Shown here one piece after another: positions 9,522 to 18,588 of a DNA stretch of 64,000 nucleotides. The stretch's first letter is position 1. Each line of letters starts with the position of its first letter. The notes below the pieces were generated by a model. That model was given only the letters and a program-made list of their open reading frames with translations. It searched no databases and was not told where the DNA came from. The DNA comes from Gammaproteobacteria bacterium (lineage in GTDB: Bacteria; Pseudomonadota; Gammaproteobacteria; Pseudomonadales; Azotimanducaceae). Both the position numbers and the translations under genes were made by a program. The stretch is from assembly GCA_028821515.1 (NCBI GenBank), contig JAPPGA010000072.1, positions 34,944-98,943 on the forward strand, written 5' to 3'.

Positions 9522-11034
9522 AGAGGTCGACCGCCGGGTTGCCAGTCTCCTCCCAATAGCGGTATCCGATGCGGTTCAGGTAGGTTGAGAGCCCCGCCCG
9601 ATCCGCGTCTTCCGCCTCGAAGCCGACCATTACCCTGCCCCAGGCGGCACCGTGGTTGCGGTAGTGGAACATCGTGATGTTCCAGCGGCTGCCGAGCCCG
9701 TTCAGGAAACGCAGCAGCGCGCCCGGGCGCTCCGGAAACTCGAACCGGTAGACGAGTTCCGGCTTGCTGCCGAAGGTGCGGCCGCCGACCATGTGGCGCA
9801 CGTGCAGCTTCGCGGCCTCGTTGTCGGTCATGTCGGTGACACGGTAACCCGCTCGCGCAAGGATATCGGCAGCGGTCTGCCTGTCCTCTCCCGGCGGCAC
9901 CTCCAGCCCCACATACACGTGGGCCTCGTCCGCCGCCGCGAAGCGGTAGTTGAACTCCGTGACGGAACGCCTGCCAAGCGTCCTGCAAAAGCGCCGGAAG
10001 CTGCCTGGCTCCTCGTCAATCGTGACGCCGAGAATCACCTCCCGGTGCTCGCCCAGTTCGGCGCGCTCGGAGATGTGGCGGAGCCGGTCAAAATTGACGT
10101 TGGCGCCGCTGACGATCGCGACGTAGCGGCGGGCGCCATCCTGCGCATCGTTTTCCGCGTACTTCTTGAGCCCTGCGACGGCGACGGCGCCCGCGGGTTC
10201 GGCGATGAGGCGCGTGTCGTCGAACACGTCCTTGATGGCGGCGCAGATCTCATCGATCGAAACGACCACCACCTCATCGACACAAGTACGGGCGATCTTG
10301 AACGGTTCCCGGCCCACCTGCGCGACGGATACCCCGTCGGCGAACAGGTTTAGCGAGTCGAACGGCAAACGGACGCGCCGGCCGGCCTTGAGCGCCGCCG
10401 CGAGACACTCGGAACCTTCAGCCTCCACGCCGATGACCTGCGTTCCGGGCCGCAGATACTTGACGTACGCGGCGATTCCAGCGATGAGCCCGCCCCCGCC
10501 CACCGGTACGAAGATGGCGTCGAGATCCGGTTGCTGGTTCATGATCTCCATGCCGACCGTCCCCTGGCCGGCGATGACATCGACGTCGTCGTACGGGTGC
10601 ACCGGCACGTATCCCCGGCTTTCCGACAACTCGGCGGCATGTTGGGCCGCATCCGCGTACGTGTCGCCGTGCAGGACCACGTGTCCGCCAAGGTTGCGCA
10701 CCGCATCGATCTTGATGCTGGGCGTGTTCCGTCCCATGACGATATGGGCACCGATGCCGAGCCTGTCCGCCGCCAGCGCGACGCCCTGGGCATGGTTGCC
10801 CGCCGACGCGGCCACCACGTCCCGCGCCCGCTCGTCATCCGAAAGCTGGGCCATCTTGTTGTATGCGCCGCGCACCTTGAAGGAAAAGGCGGGCTGCATG
10901 TCCTCCCGCTTCAGCCAGACTTCGTGGCCAAGCCGCGACGAAATACCGTGGGCGCGCTGCAGGGGTGTCTCGATCGCGAGGTCATAGACCCGTGAGGCGA
11001 GGATCTTCTTGACGTAGTTCTCCAGCATCGGCAT
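9511..11034 (-). CDS. ilvA: threonine ammonia-lyase, biosynthetic (with two ACT-like regulatory domains)
   Basis: 507-residue enzyme that deaminates threonine to 2-oxobutanoate, the first step of isoleucine synthesis. The PLP Lys is K53 in SFKVRGAYNKM and the phosphate-binding loop is GGGGLIAG. The C-terminal third (from about residue 320) holds two ACT-like repeats, each with EFPERPGALLRFL-type sequence, which in known enzymes bind isoleucine and valine for feedback control. The length equals the E. coli biosynthetic enzyme (about 514). ATG 11034 and ATG 11028 are both plausible starts. It is 18 bp downstream of the alpha/beta hydrolase gene and probably co-transcribed. Confidence 0.95.
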   Translation of the reverse strand: MPMLENYVKKILASRVYDLAIETPLQRAHGISSRLGHEVWLKREDMQPAFSFKVRGAYNKMAQLSDDERARDVVAASAGNHAQGVALAADRLGIGAHIVMGRNTPSIKIDAVRNLGGHVVLHGDTYADAAQHAAELSESRGYVPVHPYDDVDVIAGQGTVGMEIMNQQPDLDAIFVPVGGGGLIAGIAAYVKYLRPGTQVIGVEAEGSECLAAALKAGRRVRLPFDSLNLFADGVSVAQVGREPFKIARTCVDEVVVVSIDEICAAIKDVFDDTRLIAEPAGAVAVAGLKKYAENDAQDGARRYVAIVSGANVNFDRLRHISERAELGEHREVILGVTIDEEPGSFRRFCRTLGRRSVTEFNYRFAAADEAHVYVGLEVPPGEDRQTAADILARAGYRVTDMTDNEAAKLHVRHMVGGRTFGSKPELVYRFEFPERPGALLRFLNGLGSRWNITMFHYRNHGAAWGRVMVGFEAEDADRAGLSTYLNRIGYRYWEETGNPAVDLFLR

Positions 11035-11052
11035 GCGCTCGCGTTAAACGGG

Positions 11053-11910
11053 CTAAGACTCCTGGCTCAGGACCTCGTCCAGCACCGGGCGAATCTCCTG
11101 GAGGAACAGATCCGGGTTTTCGCTCATGGGGAAGTGCCCCAGTCCCTGCATCGTGCGGTAGCGGGCACCGGGAATCATCGCCGCCAGTTCCTCGCCGAGC
11201 GCGGGTGTGCCGCTCCAGTCGTACTCCCCGTTCAGGATGTAGAGCGGGCACTCGCGGGTGTCGATGCCCGCCGCGCTGTTGCGGACATCGTGATCGACGG
11301 AGTAGTAGTAGAGGTCGCCCCTGAAGACCGCGGGCGCGCCCTGGCTGTAGACCCACGCCGTCTCGCGGCGGAACGCCTCGGGGCTCGTCGGCGCCATCAT
11401 TCCGTACATGAGGTGCGCCTTGAAATCGTTGCCAATCTCGGGGTGATAGAACTCGTCGTTGTAGCCGCCGGGCGTGTATGGCGCGGTCTCGAGACCGATC
11501 AGCGCGCGGAAATCGGCAGCGTGGTGGATGGCGAGGTCCACCGCCAGGTGCCCACCGATGGAACTGCCCATGTACACGGGACGGTCGAGTTCCAGCGTCC
11601 TCGCGAGGGTCACAGGCACGCGCATCAGGAAGTCCTTGGTCAGCCTGTAGGGTTCGCGCCACCAGGTCTTCCCGGTCGGCGGGACTGACTTGCCGTGGTA
11701 CGGAAGGTCGTAGGCGATCAGCCGGAACTCCTCGCGCAGCCCCGCGTCTTCCAGCACATGGCGCCATTGCCGCCCGTCCGCGCCAGCGGTGTGCTGCAAC
11801 AGGACGGGCACTCCGGACCCCGTTTCTTCGAAGTACACCCGGTAATCGACGCCATCGAGGTCCAGGTGCACGTAGCGGCCTACCGCTGCGTCAAATTGCT
11901 GTTCCGTCAT
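11053..11910 (-). CDS. alpha/beta hydrolase
   Basis: 285-residue alpha/beta-hydrolase-fold protein with a complete apparent triad: S117 in GSSIGG (nucleophile elbow), D231 in GEYDWSG and H259 in LGHFPMS. The oxyanion region is LLQHTAGADGRQW. The substrate is unknown; esters, lactones or C-C bonds are typical. Its ATG overlaps the stop of the upstream small gene (ATGA), and ilvA follows 18 bp later. No signal peptide. Confidence 0.85.
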   Translation of the reverse strand: MTEQQFDAAVGRYVHLDLDGVDYRVYFEETGSGVPVLLQHTAGADGRQWRHVLEDAGLREEFRLIAYDLPYHGKSVPPTGKTWWREPYRLTKDFLMRVPVTLARTLELDRPVYMGSSIGGHLAVDLAIHHAADFRALIGLETAPYTPGGYNDEFYHPEIGNDFKAHLMYGMMAPTSPEAFRRETAWVYSQGAPAVFRGDLYYYSVDHDVRNSAAGIDTRECPLYILNGEYDWSGTPALGEELAAMIPGARYRTMQGLGHFPMSENPDLFLQEIRPVLDEVLSQES

Positions 11911-12293
11911 GCCGCGGACTCCTCGATGCCGTTGCGAACGTCGCGCATGACCTCGATAAGCCGCCGGATGGCCGGGTAGTAGGCGCAGTAGTGGCCAATG
12001 TCACCGGCGACGTCGAAGCCGTGATGCAGGGTCGCCGGATACAGGTCCTGGTAGAAGGGCCTCGGCACGGACGCGAGCATCGCCTCCCAGTCCTCCTCGG
12101 GCGCCATGATGGCCAGATCGCAGGCGGTTCCCCGGTACCACCGGTCGATCGAGACGATCTCGCCGGAGTCGACCACCATCTGGTACCGCCGCTCGCCGAT
12201 CCTGAGGCGGATCCTGCTGTTCCAGAAGCGCGCGTGAATCCGGAACTCACCGTCACCGTTCGCCCGCGCACGCACCTGTTCCCAATCCAGCAC
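11907..12293 (-). CDS. hypothetical protein coupled to the alpha/beta hydrolase
   Basis: 128-residue protein I do not recognise with confidence. It begins MLDWEQVRARANGDGEFRIH and has the look of a small alpha+beta ligand-binding protein, with a beta-rich first half (RIRLRIGERRYQMVVDSGEI) and helical second half (YPAIRRLIEVMRDVRNGI), somewhat reminiscent of SCP2-like sterol-carrier folds. It is the first gene of the minus-strand group and overlaps the hydrolase start by 4 bp, so it probably acts in the same pathway. Confidence 0.6.
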   Translation of the reverse strand: MLDWEQVRARANGDGEFRIHARFWNSRIRLRIGERRYQMVVDSGEIVSIDRWYRGTACDLAIMAPEEDWEAMLASVPRPFYQDLYPATLHHGFDVAGDIGHYCAYYPAIRRLIEVMRDVRNGIEESAA

Positions 12294-12412
12294 CGTCCTC
12301 TCCGGCCAGCCAAAGGTGCGATAGGGTACCCCACTACGGGGCGAATCCCCGCATTGCCGTGATTCTCCCGTTCACGTACTGTGGCCCGATTCCGTCATCG
12401 GGGGATGCTACT

Positions 12413-13006
12413 GTGAGCCTCAGGATCGGCCTGGTCTCCGACACGCACATACCGGAAGCGATGGACCACCTGTGGCCCCAGGTGTACGAGGCCTTCGGCG
12501 GGGTCGACTACATATTCCACGGCGGCGACATCCACGAGTTCTGGGTTCTCGACACGCTGGAAAAGCTGGCGCCGGTCTACGCCGCCCGCGGCAACGGCGA
12601 AGACGGCTCCGGCGGCCGGCCTGTTCAGCCGGACGATCCCCGGGTCAGGGAAGCGTGGTCCTTCGAGATGGAGAACCTCACCGTCGGGCTGACCCACTAC
12701 ATCCCAACGGAGGAGCGCCCGCCCTACCTCACCGTCGCCAGGTGGGTCGAACGCTACTTCCCCGACAAGCGGCCCGACGTCATCGTCTACGGGGACACCC
12801 ACACGGAAGCCATCGAGGTGGTGGACGGCATCCTCTGCGTCAATCCGGGATCGCCCACCTACCCGCACAACTACGACACCCAGTACGGCACCATCGGCTT
12901 CCTCGATCTCGACGACGGCAACGCCGACGCGTCGGTGTGGCTCATCACGGACGGTGGGATCGAGGCCTTCGACTGGGAAGCGGTTCCGCCCTGGCGGCGC
13001 CGCTAG
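12413..13006 (+). CDS. metallophosphoesterase, YfcE/MJ0936 type
   Basis: 197-residue calcineurin-like phosphoesterase. Metal ligands appear as D10 and H12 in LVSDTHIPE, D39 in FHGGDIHEF, N61 in ARGNGED, and the C-terminal YGDTHTEA, where the usual GHTH has become GDTH. Family members hydrolyse phosphodiesters or phosphatase substrates with Mn2+. I chose GTG 12413 because the catalytic N-terminus starts there and a GGGGGA site lies about 8 bp upstream; an in-frame GTG at 12359 would add 18 non-conserved residues. It is divergent from the unknown gene at 11907. Confidence 0.85.
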   Translation: MSLRIGLVSDTHIPEAMDHLWPQVYEAFGGVDYIFHGGDIHEFWVLDTLEKLAPVYAARGNGEDGSGGRPVQPDDPRVREAWSFEMENLTVGLTHYIPTEERPPYLTVARWVERYFPDKRPDVIVYGDTHTEAIEVVDGILCVNPGSPTYPHNYDTQYGTIGFLDLDDGNADASVWLITDGGIEAFDWEAVPPWRRR

Positions 13007-13143
13007 ATTGGCTGTCCCAAAAAGCCGGACCCCGTCGCCGAGTGAAGGCCAGTTCGACCGGCGCACATGGGCAGCAACCACTGCGACGGCCTCACGCCGC
13101 AGCGACATGTTCAAGCGCCGACGAACACTCATTCGGATGGTGC

Positions 13144-13959
13144 TCAAATCGAATCGCCATCGATCTCGACTATGACCGGAGCCCCTGGTGCCCACTTCTC
13201 CTCCGGGAGATCGTCGATCGGTCCTCTGTATTCGAGGTCCACCCACGCCGATTTGATGTCGGGTACAACGCTCGCTGGTCCGAGCACCAAATGGAGACGG
13301 GTATCTGGTGGACTGGTGATCGGGGTGCCGGAATTGAACCCCTGTCGGCCCTCACCGTGAAAGTCCCGATACAGGTCGACGAATCCGGAGGTGCGCAGAG
13401 AAAGCAACGCTTCGCGCTCATCTGGCGAGCGGTTGAGAGTGTCAGGCTTACTCTCGCCATCGAGGACTACGTTGAAGTCCCCACACAGGAACATGGGCTT
13501 TCCTGTGAAAGGCTGGCCGGCGACGCACTGCTCCAAGCGCCGGAGCCACTCGACCTTGGCTTGAATCGAACGTCTAACCTCGTCCACGTTGCTGCTCCCG
13601 CATAGCGCATAGGGAGCATAGACGGATGCGACATGGACCCGGCCAGCGTCGACCGTCAGTAGCCGGCCATCCACCTCTTGTCCGGGCAACCCTCGCTGCC
13701 GGACCTCCAGTTCACGCCCGCCTTGCAGAAAACCCTGCCGGACCAGTACGGCAACGCTGGCGAGTTCCTGGTCGGCAAAGAGCTCCTCAACGCGATAGCC
13801 GACGTTCTCGATTGCTTTCCTCGGGAAGTTGCCCCGGCGCTTGCTCGAGACCCGGACCTTCTGCAACGCGACGACATCCGGTTTCCGCTTGTGCAACCAG
13901 TGGCGGAGATACGGGAGTCTTCGATTCACGCTGTTCACCGACCAGGTTGCGATCTTCAT
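13144..13959 (-). CDS. exonuclease III-like protein with most catalytic residues replaced
   Basis: 271 residues, the length of Xth/ExoIII, with clear similarity at both ends (MKIATW..NS..RLPYL..WL...PDVVALQ and CGDFNVV). By E. coli numbering the catalytic Asn7 is Ser (ATWSVNS), Glu34 is Lys (ALQKVRV), the Asp229 position is His (DTRLHLVLG) and the Asp258-His259 pair is Pro-Gly (APGAPVIVEI); only the DFN pair (D161, N163) remains. It should therefore not be an active AP endonuclease. The frame is intact without stops, so either it is a recent pseudogene-in-the-making or a DNA-binding pseudoenzyme. Neighbours are unrelated. Confidence 0.75.
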   Translation of the reverse strand: MKIATWSVNSVNRRLPYLRHWLHKRKPDVVALQKVRVSSKRRGNFPRKAIENVGYRVEELFADQELASVAVLVRQGFLQGGRELEVRQRGLPGQEVDGRLLTVDAGRVHVASVYAPYALCGSSNVDEVRRSIQAKVEWLRRLEQCVAGQPFTGKPMFLCGDFNVVLDGESKPDTLNRSPDEREALLSLRTSGFVDLYRDFHGEGRQGFNSGTPITSPPDTRLHLVLGPASVVPDIKSAWVDLEYRGPIDDLPEEKWAPGAPVIVEIDGDSI

Positions 13960-14380
13960 CGAAGCACTCTCGGTGAAGCCATAGCCGTAAACCCTCAGCC
14001 GGTTAACTCGAGTGTTCTCGCCATCGTGGCGCGCCGCTCTTCGTGCGTCGCCTTATTGTTTGAGCTCATCCAAACTTCTCGCCATCGTCATCTCTTCTTC
14101 GCCTCTTTGATCTGCCTTCACTGCGTCCTCCGCTATTCAAGCGAAGTTAGAACCAAATGCTGTATGTATGCTTGACCTCTGTCCGGCAAAAGCGGTGCAT
14201 GATCCAACATCTTCCACGCATGGGATAGCGCAAGTGGTCGCGCCGGATCGGGACTGCGTTGTGACGCGCTGTGCGCTCGGGGCTTGGCGCGACGCGCGGC
14301 ATCCGATACCGTGGCGGCATGGACCAGCCTACGCTTGCGATGGCATCCCCAAGAGGACTGCTCGGACGGGAGCCTCTCGA
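13960..14380. other. intergenic region, 421 bp, AT-richer than neighbours
   Basis: This stretch lies between divergent genes. It has no convincing coding frame, tRNA or terminator. A TTGACC at about 14171 is a possible -35 but no good -10 follows. Confidence 0.5.
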
Positions 14381-15217
14381 ATGAGGGTAGCCACCGCCGT
14401 CGTTCTATGCGCGTACCTGGCCTCTTGCGACTCCGCGAAGGACATTTCCCCGCGCCAGGCGCCGGCCACCTCGCTCCCTGCCGTACTCCTCTCGGACGGC
14501 GCCGCGCAGCCCGTAGCCGCAGCGGCGTGGCCGAATCTCCTGTGTGAGCTGGCGGACGGCATGGACGGCGCTTCCTGCCACCTGGTCGGTGGCGGTGCCA
14601 TGGCGCTCGAGCTCAGCCATGCAGGCTTCGAGCCCGTGATCGCCGGAGTCGGCGACCGCTCCCGGGGCGGCGTCACAGCGAGGGGACAAATCTCCTCCGG
14701 CATGGGCATCGTCCTCGGCAGCGGCTTCGTATCCGAATTCAGACCCATCGCACCGCTCGGGCTCCTGCAGATCGACGGTACCGTGGTATCGGAGCTGTCG
14801 AACCACGGCTACACCCGGATCATCGGGCTGCGCGACGGCGCCCTCGACATCATCGGCCGCGCGGACTACCACCGGGGGCTTTTCACTTCCGCGATGCAGG
14901 TGGGGCCGGGTGTCGTGGAAGTCGGGAAGCTCGACATCTCGGAGCGGGAACTCAACCTGCCGGCGCACTTTCGCGCCTTCGTCGCCCGGTGCGATGCGTC
15001 GACGCTGGTGGGGATAACGCTTAAACCCATGCACCTATACAACCTCGGCGGCGACCTCCTCGCGACCTTCGAAACCGCCGGCATCAATTGCACCGAGGTG
15101 GCCAACATCAGCGGCGATCTCGAGGCCCTGCTCGCGGTCAAGAGCGGCGATCGGACGCTCTACATCGGCAATCCGGATTCGCCCAAGGCCTCGCTCATCG
15201 CCTGGAAGCAGACATGA
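14381..15217 (+). CDS. predicted lipoprotein, unknown function
   Basis: 278-residue protein beginning MRVATAVVLCAYLASCDSAK: a signal peptide with lipobox LASC and lipidated C16. Asp at +2 would keep it in the inner membrane under the enterobacterial sorting rule. The rest (SHAGFEPVIAGVGDRSRGG, ARGQISSGMGIVLGSGFVSEF) is repetitive glycine-rich beta sequence with no family I recognise. ATG 14381 has a GGGAG site 8 bp upstream; the open frame before it is not plausible. Its stop overlaps the next gene's ATG (ATGA), tying it to the DinB-like protein and the oxidoreductase behind it. Confidence 0.75.
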   Translation: MRVATAVVLCAYLASCDSAKDISPRQAPATSLPAVLLSDGAAQPVAAAAWPNLLCELADGMDGASCHLVGGGAMALELSHAGFEPVIAGVGDRSRGGVTARGQISSGMGIVLGSGFVSEFRPIAPLGLLQIDGTVVSELSNHGYTRIIGLRDGALDIIGRADYHRGLFTSAMQVGPGVVEVGKLDISERELNLPAHFRAFVARCDASTLVGITLKPMHLYNLGGDLLATFETAGINCTEVANISGDLEALLAVKSGDRTLYIGNPDSPKASLIAWKQT

Positions 15218-15981
15218 CGCTGCAACAGGTTGCCGACCTGCGCGAGGAAGGCGAGGCACTCTACGGCCTGCTGGACACCCTCACCGACGAGCAATGGGCC
15301 ATGCCCACGCCGTTCAAGAATCGCACCGTGAACTGGGTCGTCCGGCACCTGCACGACGCGGACCGCTGGGCCGTGCTTTCCATCAGGGATCCGGACGCGT
15401 ACCGCAAATGGGCGGCCAAGTGGATCGCGGGCACCCGGGTACATCCCCGGTATCCCCGCGGCAGGCCGTTGCTGCAGCGTTGGCGCGCGGACTTCGTCCG
15501 GCTCTGCGACACGCTGGACACATCGGACCCTGCAGTGCGCATACCCTGGTTCGGGCCCGATATGAGCATCCGCATGATGGCCACCGCGCGGCAGATGGAA
15601 ACGTGGGCGCATGGCCAGGACGTCTACGACCTGGTGCGGGTACGGCGCCGGAATACCGACCGGATCCAGAACATCTGTTTCCTCGGCGTTCGAACGTTCG
15701 GCTGGACGTTTCTGAACCGCGAACTGGATGTCCCCGCGCCTGAACCGTACGTCCGTCTCGATGCGCCCTCGGGTGCGGTCTGGGAGTGGAACGACCCTTC
15801 CGACACGAACTGCGTCATGGGATCCGCGGTGGAGTTCGCCCATGTCGTCACCCAGGGCAGGAACATCGCCGACTGCAATCTCACCGTCGTCGGCGAGACC
15901 GCCAATGCCTGGATGCGCATGGCCCAGTGCTTCGCCGGCGAACCCCAGGAACCGCCCGCACCGGGCGAAAGGGCCTGGTAA
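15214..15981 (+). CDS. DinB/maleylpyruvate-isomerase-like family protein (TIGR03084 type)
   Basis: 255-residue helical protein. The N-terminal half has the DinB/MDMPI four-helix pattern (LYGLLDTLTDEQW, NWVVRHLHDADRW, and METWAHGQDVYD, with metal-type His residues). The C-terminal part (VWEWNDP, GSAVEFAHVVTQGRN) resembles the actinobacterial-type TIGR03084 proteins. Known relatives use metals and low-molecular-weight thiols, but the reaction here is unknown. It overlaps the lipoprotein gene by 4 bp, and the luciferase-like gene follows after 34 bp. Confidence 0.75.
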   Translation: MTLQQVADLREEGEALYGLLDTLTDEQWAMPTPFKNRTVNWVVRHLHDADRWAVLSIRDPDAYRKWAAKWIAGTRVHPRYPRGRPLLQRWRADFVRLCDTLDTSDPAVRIPWFGPDMSIRMMATARQMETWAHGQDVYDLVRVRRRNTDRIQNICFLGVRTFGWTFLNRELDVPAPEPYVRLDAPSGAVWEWNDPSDTNCVMGSAVEFAHVVTQGRNIADCNLTVVGETANAWMRMAQCFAGEPQEPPAPGERAW

Positions 15982-16015
15982 GGCCGTAACGGCACACGAC
16001 ACCAGGAGAAGCACC

Positions 16016-16897
16016 ATGCAACCAGGCCCGATCAAGCTCGGCGTCGTCTTCCCCCATAACGAGATCGGTGTGGACCCGATCGCCATCCGTGACTACGCCC
16101 AGGGCGCAGAGGAACTGGGCGCCGACCACATGATGATCTACGACCACGTGCTCGGCGCGGATCCTGGCAGGCCGGGCGGCTGGGATGGCCCGTACGACAA
16201 GGACGTGGCCTTCCACGAGCCGTTCACACTGTTCTCGTACATGGCGGCGGTCACCTCGAAGATCGTGTTCGGCACGTGCGTGCTGGTCCTGCCCCAGCGT
16301 CAGACCGCGCTGGTAGCGAAGCAGGCGGCCCAGCTCGCGATCCTGTCCGGAAACCGGTTCCGGATGGGGATCGGTGTCGGCTGGAACACCGTGGAGTTCG
16401 AGGGACTCGGCGTTCCGTTCACGCGGCGCGGCGCCAGGCAGGCCGAGCAGGTCGAACTCATGCGCCGCCTCTGGACCGAGGACAACGTGGCCTTCACGGG
16501 CGAATATCACACCATCGATCGGGCGAGCATTTTGCCGCGGCCCGATCACCCCATTCCGATCTGGTTCGGAGGTGGCGCGCCTGCCGTATTGCGGCGTTGT
16601 GCCCGGCTCGGCGACGGGTGGGTGCCCGTCGGCACGCCGAACGAGCAGTCGCGGCGGGCCATCGCCACGATCCGCGAGGTTCGCGAGGCGGCGGGACTGC
16701 CATGGGAGGGTTTCGGTATCCAGGCGCAGGCGCAGACCCGGGGCGGCGATCCGGACAGGTGGAAGACCCACCATGACCGGTGGCACGAACTCGGCTGCAC
16801 GCATCTCGCCATCGTGACCCACTACGTGGGGAACGGCACCAGCGTGGACGCCCACCTCGCAGCTGCGGAGCGCTACTTCGAGGCCGTGCGAGGCTGA
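16016..16897 (+). CDS. LLM-class (luciferase-like) flavin/F420-dependent oxidoreductase
   Basis: 293-residue TIM-barrel oxidoreductase of the bacterial luciferase superfamily, closest to the F420-dependent TIGR03619 type. Typical segments are GADHMMIYDHVLG, LPQRQTALVAKQAAQLAILSGNRFRMGIGVGWN (two parts) and IPIWFGGG. It would oxidise or reduce an organic substrate using reduced flavin or F420; no cofactor-synthesis genes are in the window. ATG 16016 has an AGGAG site at 16003-16007. It is the third gene of the lipoprotein-DinB-LLM-MFS cassette. Confidence 0.85.
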   Translation: MQPGPIKLGVVFPHNEIGVDPIAIRDYAQGAEELGADHMMIYDHVLGADPGRPGGWDGPYDKDVAFHEPFTLFSYMAAVTSKIVFGTCVLVLPQRQTALVAKQAAQLAILSGNRFRMGIGVGWNTVEFEGLGVPFTRRGARQAEQVELMRRLWTEDNVAFTGEYHTIDRASILPRPDHPIPIWFGGGAPAVLRRCARLGDGWVPVGTPNEQSRRAIATIREVREAAGLPWEGFGIQAQAQTRGGDPDRWKTHHDRWHELGCTHLAIVTHYVGNGTSVDAHLAAAERYFEAVRG

Positions 16898-16944
16898 GGG
16901 GGCGTTCAACGCCCGCCAGGTAGCCCACCAATCGTCAGGAATCG

Positions 16945-18219
16945 ATGACACCTGCGCCGGAAAAGGACCATCCCAAGCTGGTGATGCTGGGAATGCTCCA
17001 CATGGCCCAGTACTTCCCCGCCGCGTTCACGGGAATCGCCCTGCCCTTCCTGTTCCGCAAGGAAGGCCTGCCGCTCGAGATGTTCTGGCTGCTCGCGCTG
17101 CCCGCCATCCCGCGCTGGCTGAAGTGGCTCATCGCCCTGGTCGTGGACAACTACGGCAGCGCCCGCATCGGCCAGCGCAAGAGCTGGATCATCCCGTGCA
17201 CGGCGATCGGCGCCGCCGCCTACGCCGCGCTCGCCTGGATCCCCCCGGCGGTCTCCGCCGTGTACCTGATCGTCGGCATTTTGCTTGCCAAGTCGTTCAT
17301 CATGGCCGCGCAGGACATCGCCGTGGACGGTTACGCCGCCGAGTCGATGACCGACGCCGAACGTGCCACGGGAACCTCGATCATCGGTTTCCTTGGCACG
17401 CTGGCCAATGTTTCTGGAAAGGGCGTCGTCACGCTCGTCACGACCTTTGGCTGGTTCCAGACCATGCTGGCGGCGTCCGCCCTCATGGTCGCGTTCGCGG
17501 CACCCGGGATCATCCGGCGGGAACCCCCGCCTCCCCCCGCAACGAGACAGCGCCGCGCACGCGGCGAGCGCGCAAGCCTCCTGAAGGCCCTGCGCCGCCG
17601 CGAGTCTCGCTACATCCTTCCGTACCTCTCGGTATTCGGCTTCGGCGCCGGGTTCTTCGGCTCGATGCTCGGGCCCTTCTTCGCCGACGAGGGCCTCACG
17701 ACCACCCAGTTCGGCATCCTGTTCACGATCGCAACCCTCGCCGGCAGCGGGCTCGGCGCACTCGTCACGCCCTGGCTGGTGGAACGCATCGGCATGCGCA
17801 GGACGGCGATCATCGGTGTCGTCGCGTTGCCAGTCGAGGGCTGCATCTTCGGCGCCCTCGCCCTGTACCCGGGGCTCCCGGCCCTGCCCACGCTCACGTC
17901 CATCGTAGCAATCCTTGGATTCGTCACGTCGATCTACTCCTACGTCGTGAACAACTCCCGCTTCCGGTGGGCGTCGAAAGCGCAGGCGGCCACGGACTAC
18001 AGCATGCAGTCGAGTCTCTGGAACTTCGGCCTGTGGGCTGCGGGATCCACCGCCGGGTTCGTCGTGGCGGACCTGGGCTGGGCGATCTTCTTCCCCATCG
18101 CGGGCTGCCTCGCCGGAGCGGGGGGTGTGCTCTACATCGTCCTGTTCGACCGCATCGAGGCCATGGTGCGGCGTCGGGAGCGCGACGAACTGGAGGGCAT
18201 TGCCGTCTTGGCACCGTAA
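16945..18219 (+). CDS. MFS transporter, AmpG-like
   Basis: 424-residue inner-membrane transporter with 12 predicted helices. The segment AAQDIAVDGYAAE near residues 118-130 is the AmpG/acetyl-CoA-transporter signature; a cytosolic loop rich in Arg (residues 195-215) separates the halves. AmpG proteins import muropeptides, but this clade is broad and the cassette context suggests a catabolic substrate. It begins 47 bp after the LLM oxidoreductase. Confidence 0.82.
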   Translation: MTPAPEKDHPKLVMLGMLHMAQYFPAAFTGIALPFLFRKEGLPLEMFWLLALPAIPRWLKWLIALVVDNYGSARIGQRKSWIIPCTAIGAAAYAALAWIPPAVSAVYLIVGILLAKSFIMAAQDIAVDGYAAESMTDAERATGTSIIGFLGTLANVSGKGVVTLVTTFGWFQTMLAASALMVAFAAPGIIRREPPPPPATRQRRARGERASLLKALRRRESRYILPYLSVFGFGAGFFGSMLGPFFADEGLTTTQFGILFTIATLAGSGLGALVTPWLVERIGMRRTAIIGVVALPVEGCIFGALALYPGLPALPTLTSIVAILGFVTSIYSYVVNNSRFRWASKAQAATDYSMQSSLWNFGLWAAGSTAGFVVADLGWAIFFPIAGCLAGAGGVLYIVLFDRIEAMVRRRERDELEGIAVLAP

Positions 18220-18283
18220 ACCAGGAGCGCGTCTTTGCGGCCGAGCCCAACCTGACCTGCTTCCTGGTCAACGTCCGCAAACG

Positions 18284-18313
18284 GATTGACCGTGCTCGTC
18301 AATCGGATAGAAT
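18284..18313 (+). promoter_or_regulatory. vapBC promoter with overlapping palindromic operator
   Basis: TTGACC (18286-18291), 16-bp spacer, TAGAAT (18308-18313): a good sigma70 promoter. A perfect inverted repeat GATTGAC (18284-18290) / GTCAATC (18298-18304) with a 7-bp spacer covers the -35 and spacer, the expected position for VapB autorepression. Confidence 0.7.
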
Positions 18314-18339
18314 GCCATCATGTTGCTTGATCTTACATC

Positions 18340-18588
18340 ATGATACGTACGCAAATTCAACTTACCGCGGAGCAGCTGAAAGCGCTCAAGGGTCTCGCAC
18401 GCGAGGAGGAACGTTCCGTAGCGGACTTGGTACGGGAGAGTGTCGCAGAGTACCTGGTGCACCGTCCGCGAGTGGACCGCGCCGAACGCGTGCACCGGGC
18501 TCGCAGCCTGATTGGACGTTACCATTCGGACTGCCCCGATCTCGCCGAGCATCACGACGACCACCTCGACGACGCGTTCGACCATTGA
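18340..18588 (+). CDS. vapB: VapB-like ribbon-helix-helix antitoxin
   Basis: 82-residue protein. The N-terminus TQIQLTAEQLKALKGLAREE plus VADLVRESVAEYL fits a CopG/ribbon-helix-helix DNA-binding domain; the acidic, His/Asp-rich C-terminus would be the toxin-binding tail. It should repress its own promoter with VapC. The VapC start overlaps its stop (TTGA). No strong ribosome-binding site precedes ATG 18340. Confidence 0.82.
   Translation: MIRTQIQLTAEQLKALKGLAREEERSVADLVRESVAEYLVHRPRVDRAERVHRARSLIGRYHSDCPDLAEHHDDHLDDAFDH

Noticed and set aside
13310..13350. tRNA-like 3' end on the minus strand (GGTTCAATTCC followed by CACCCCGATCACCA)
   Set aside because: The T-stem does not pair beyond two bases, no anticodon or acceptor arms are present, and the sequence is inside the exonuclease III-like frame.
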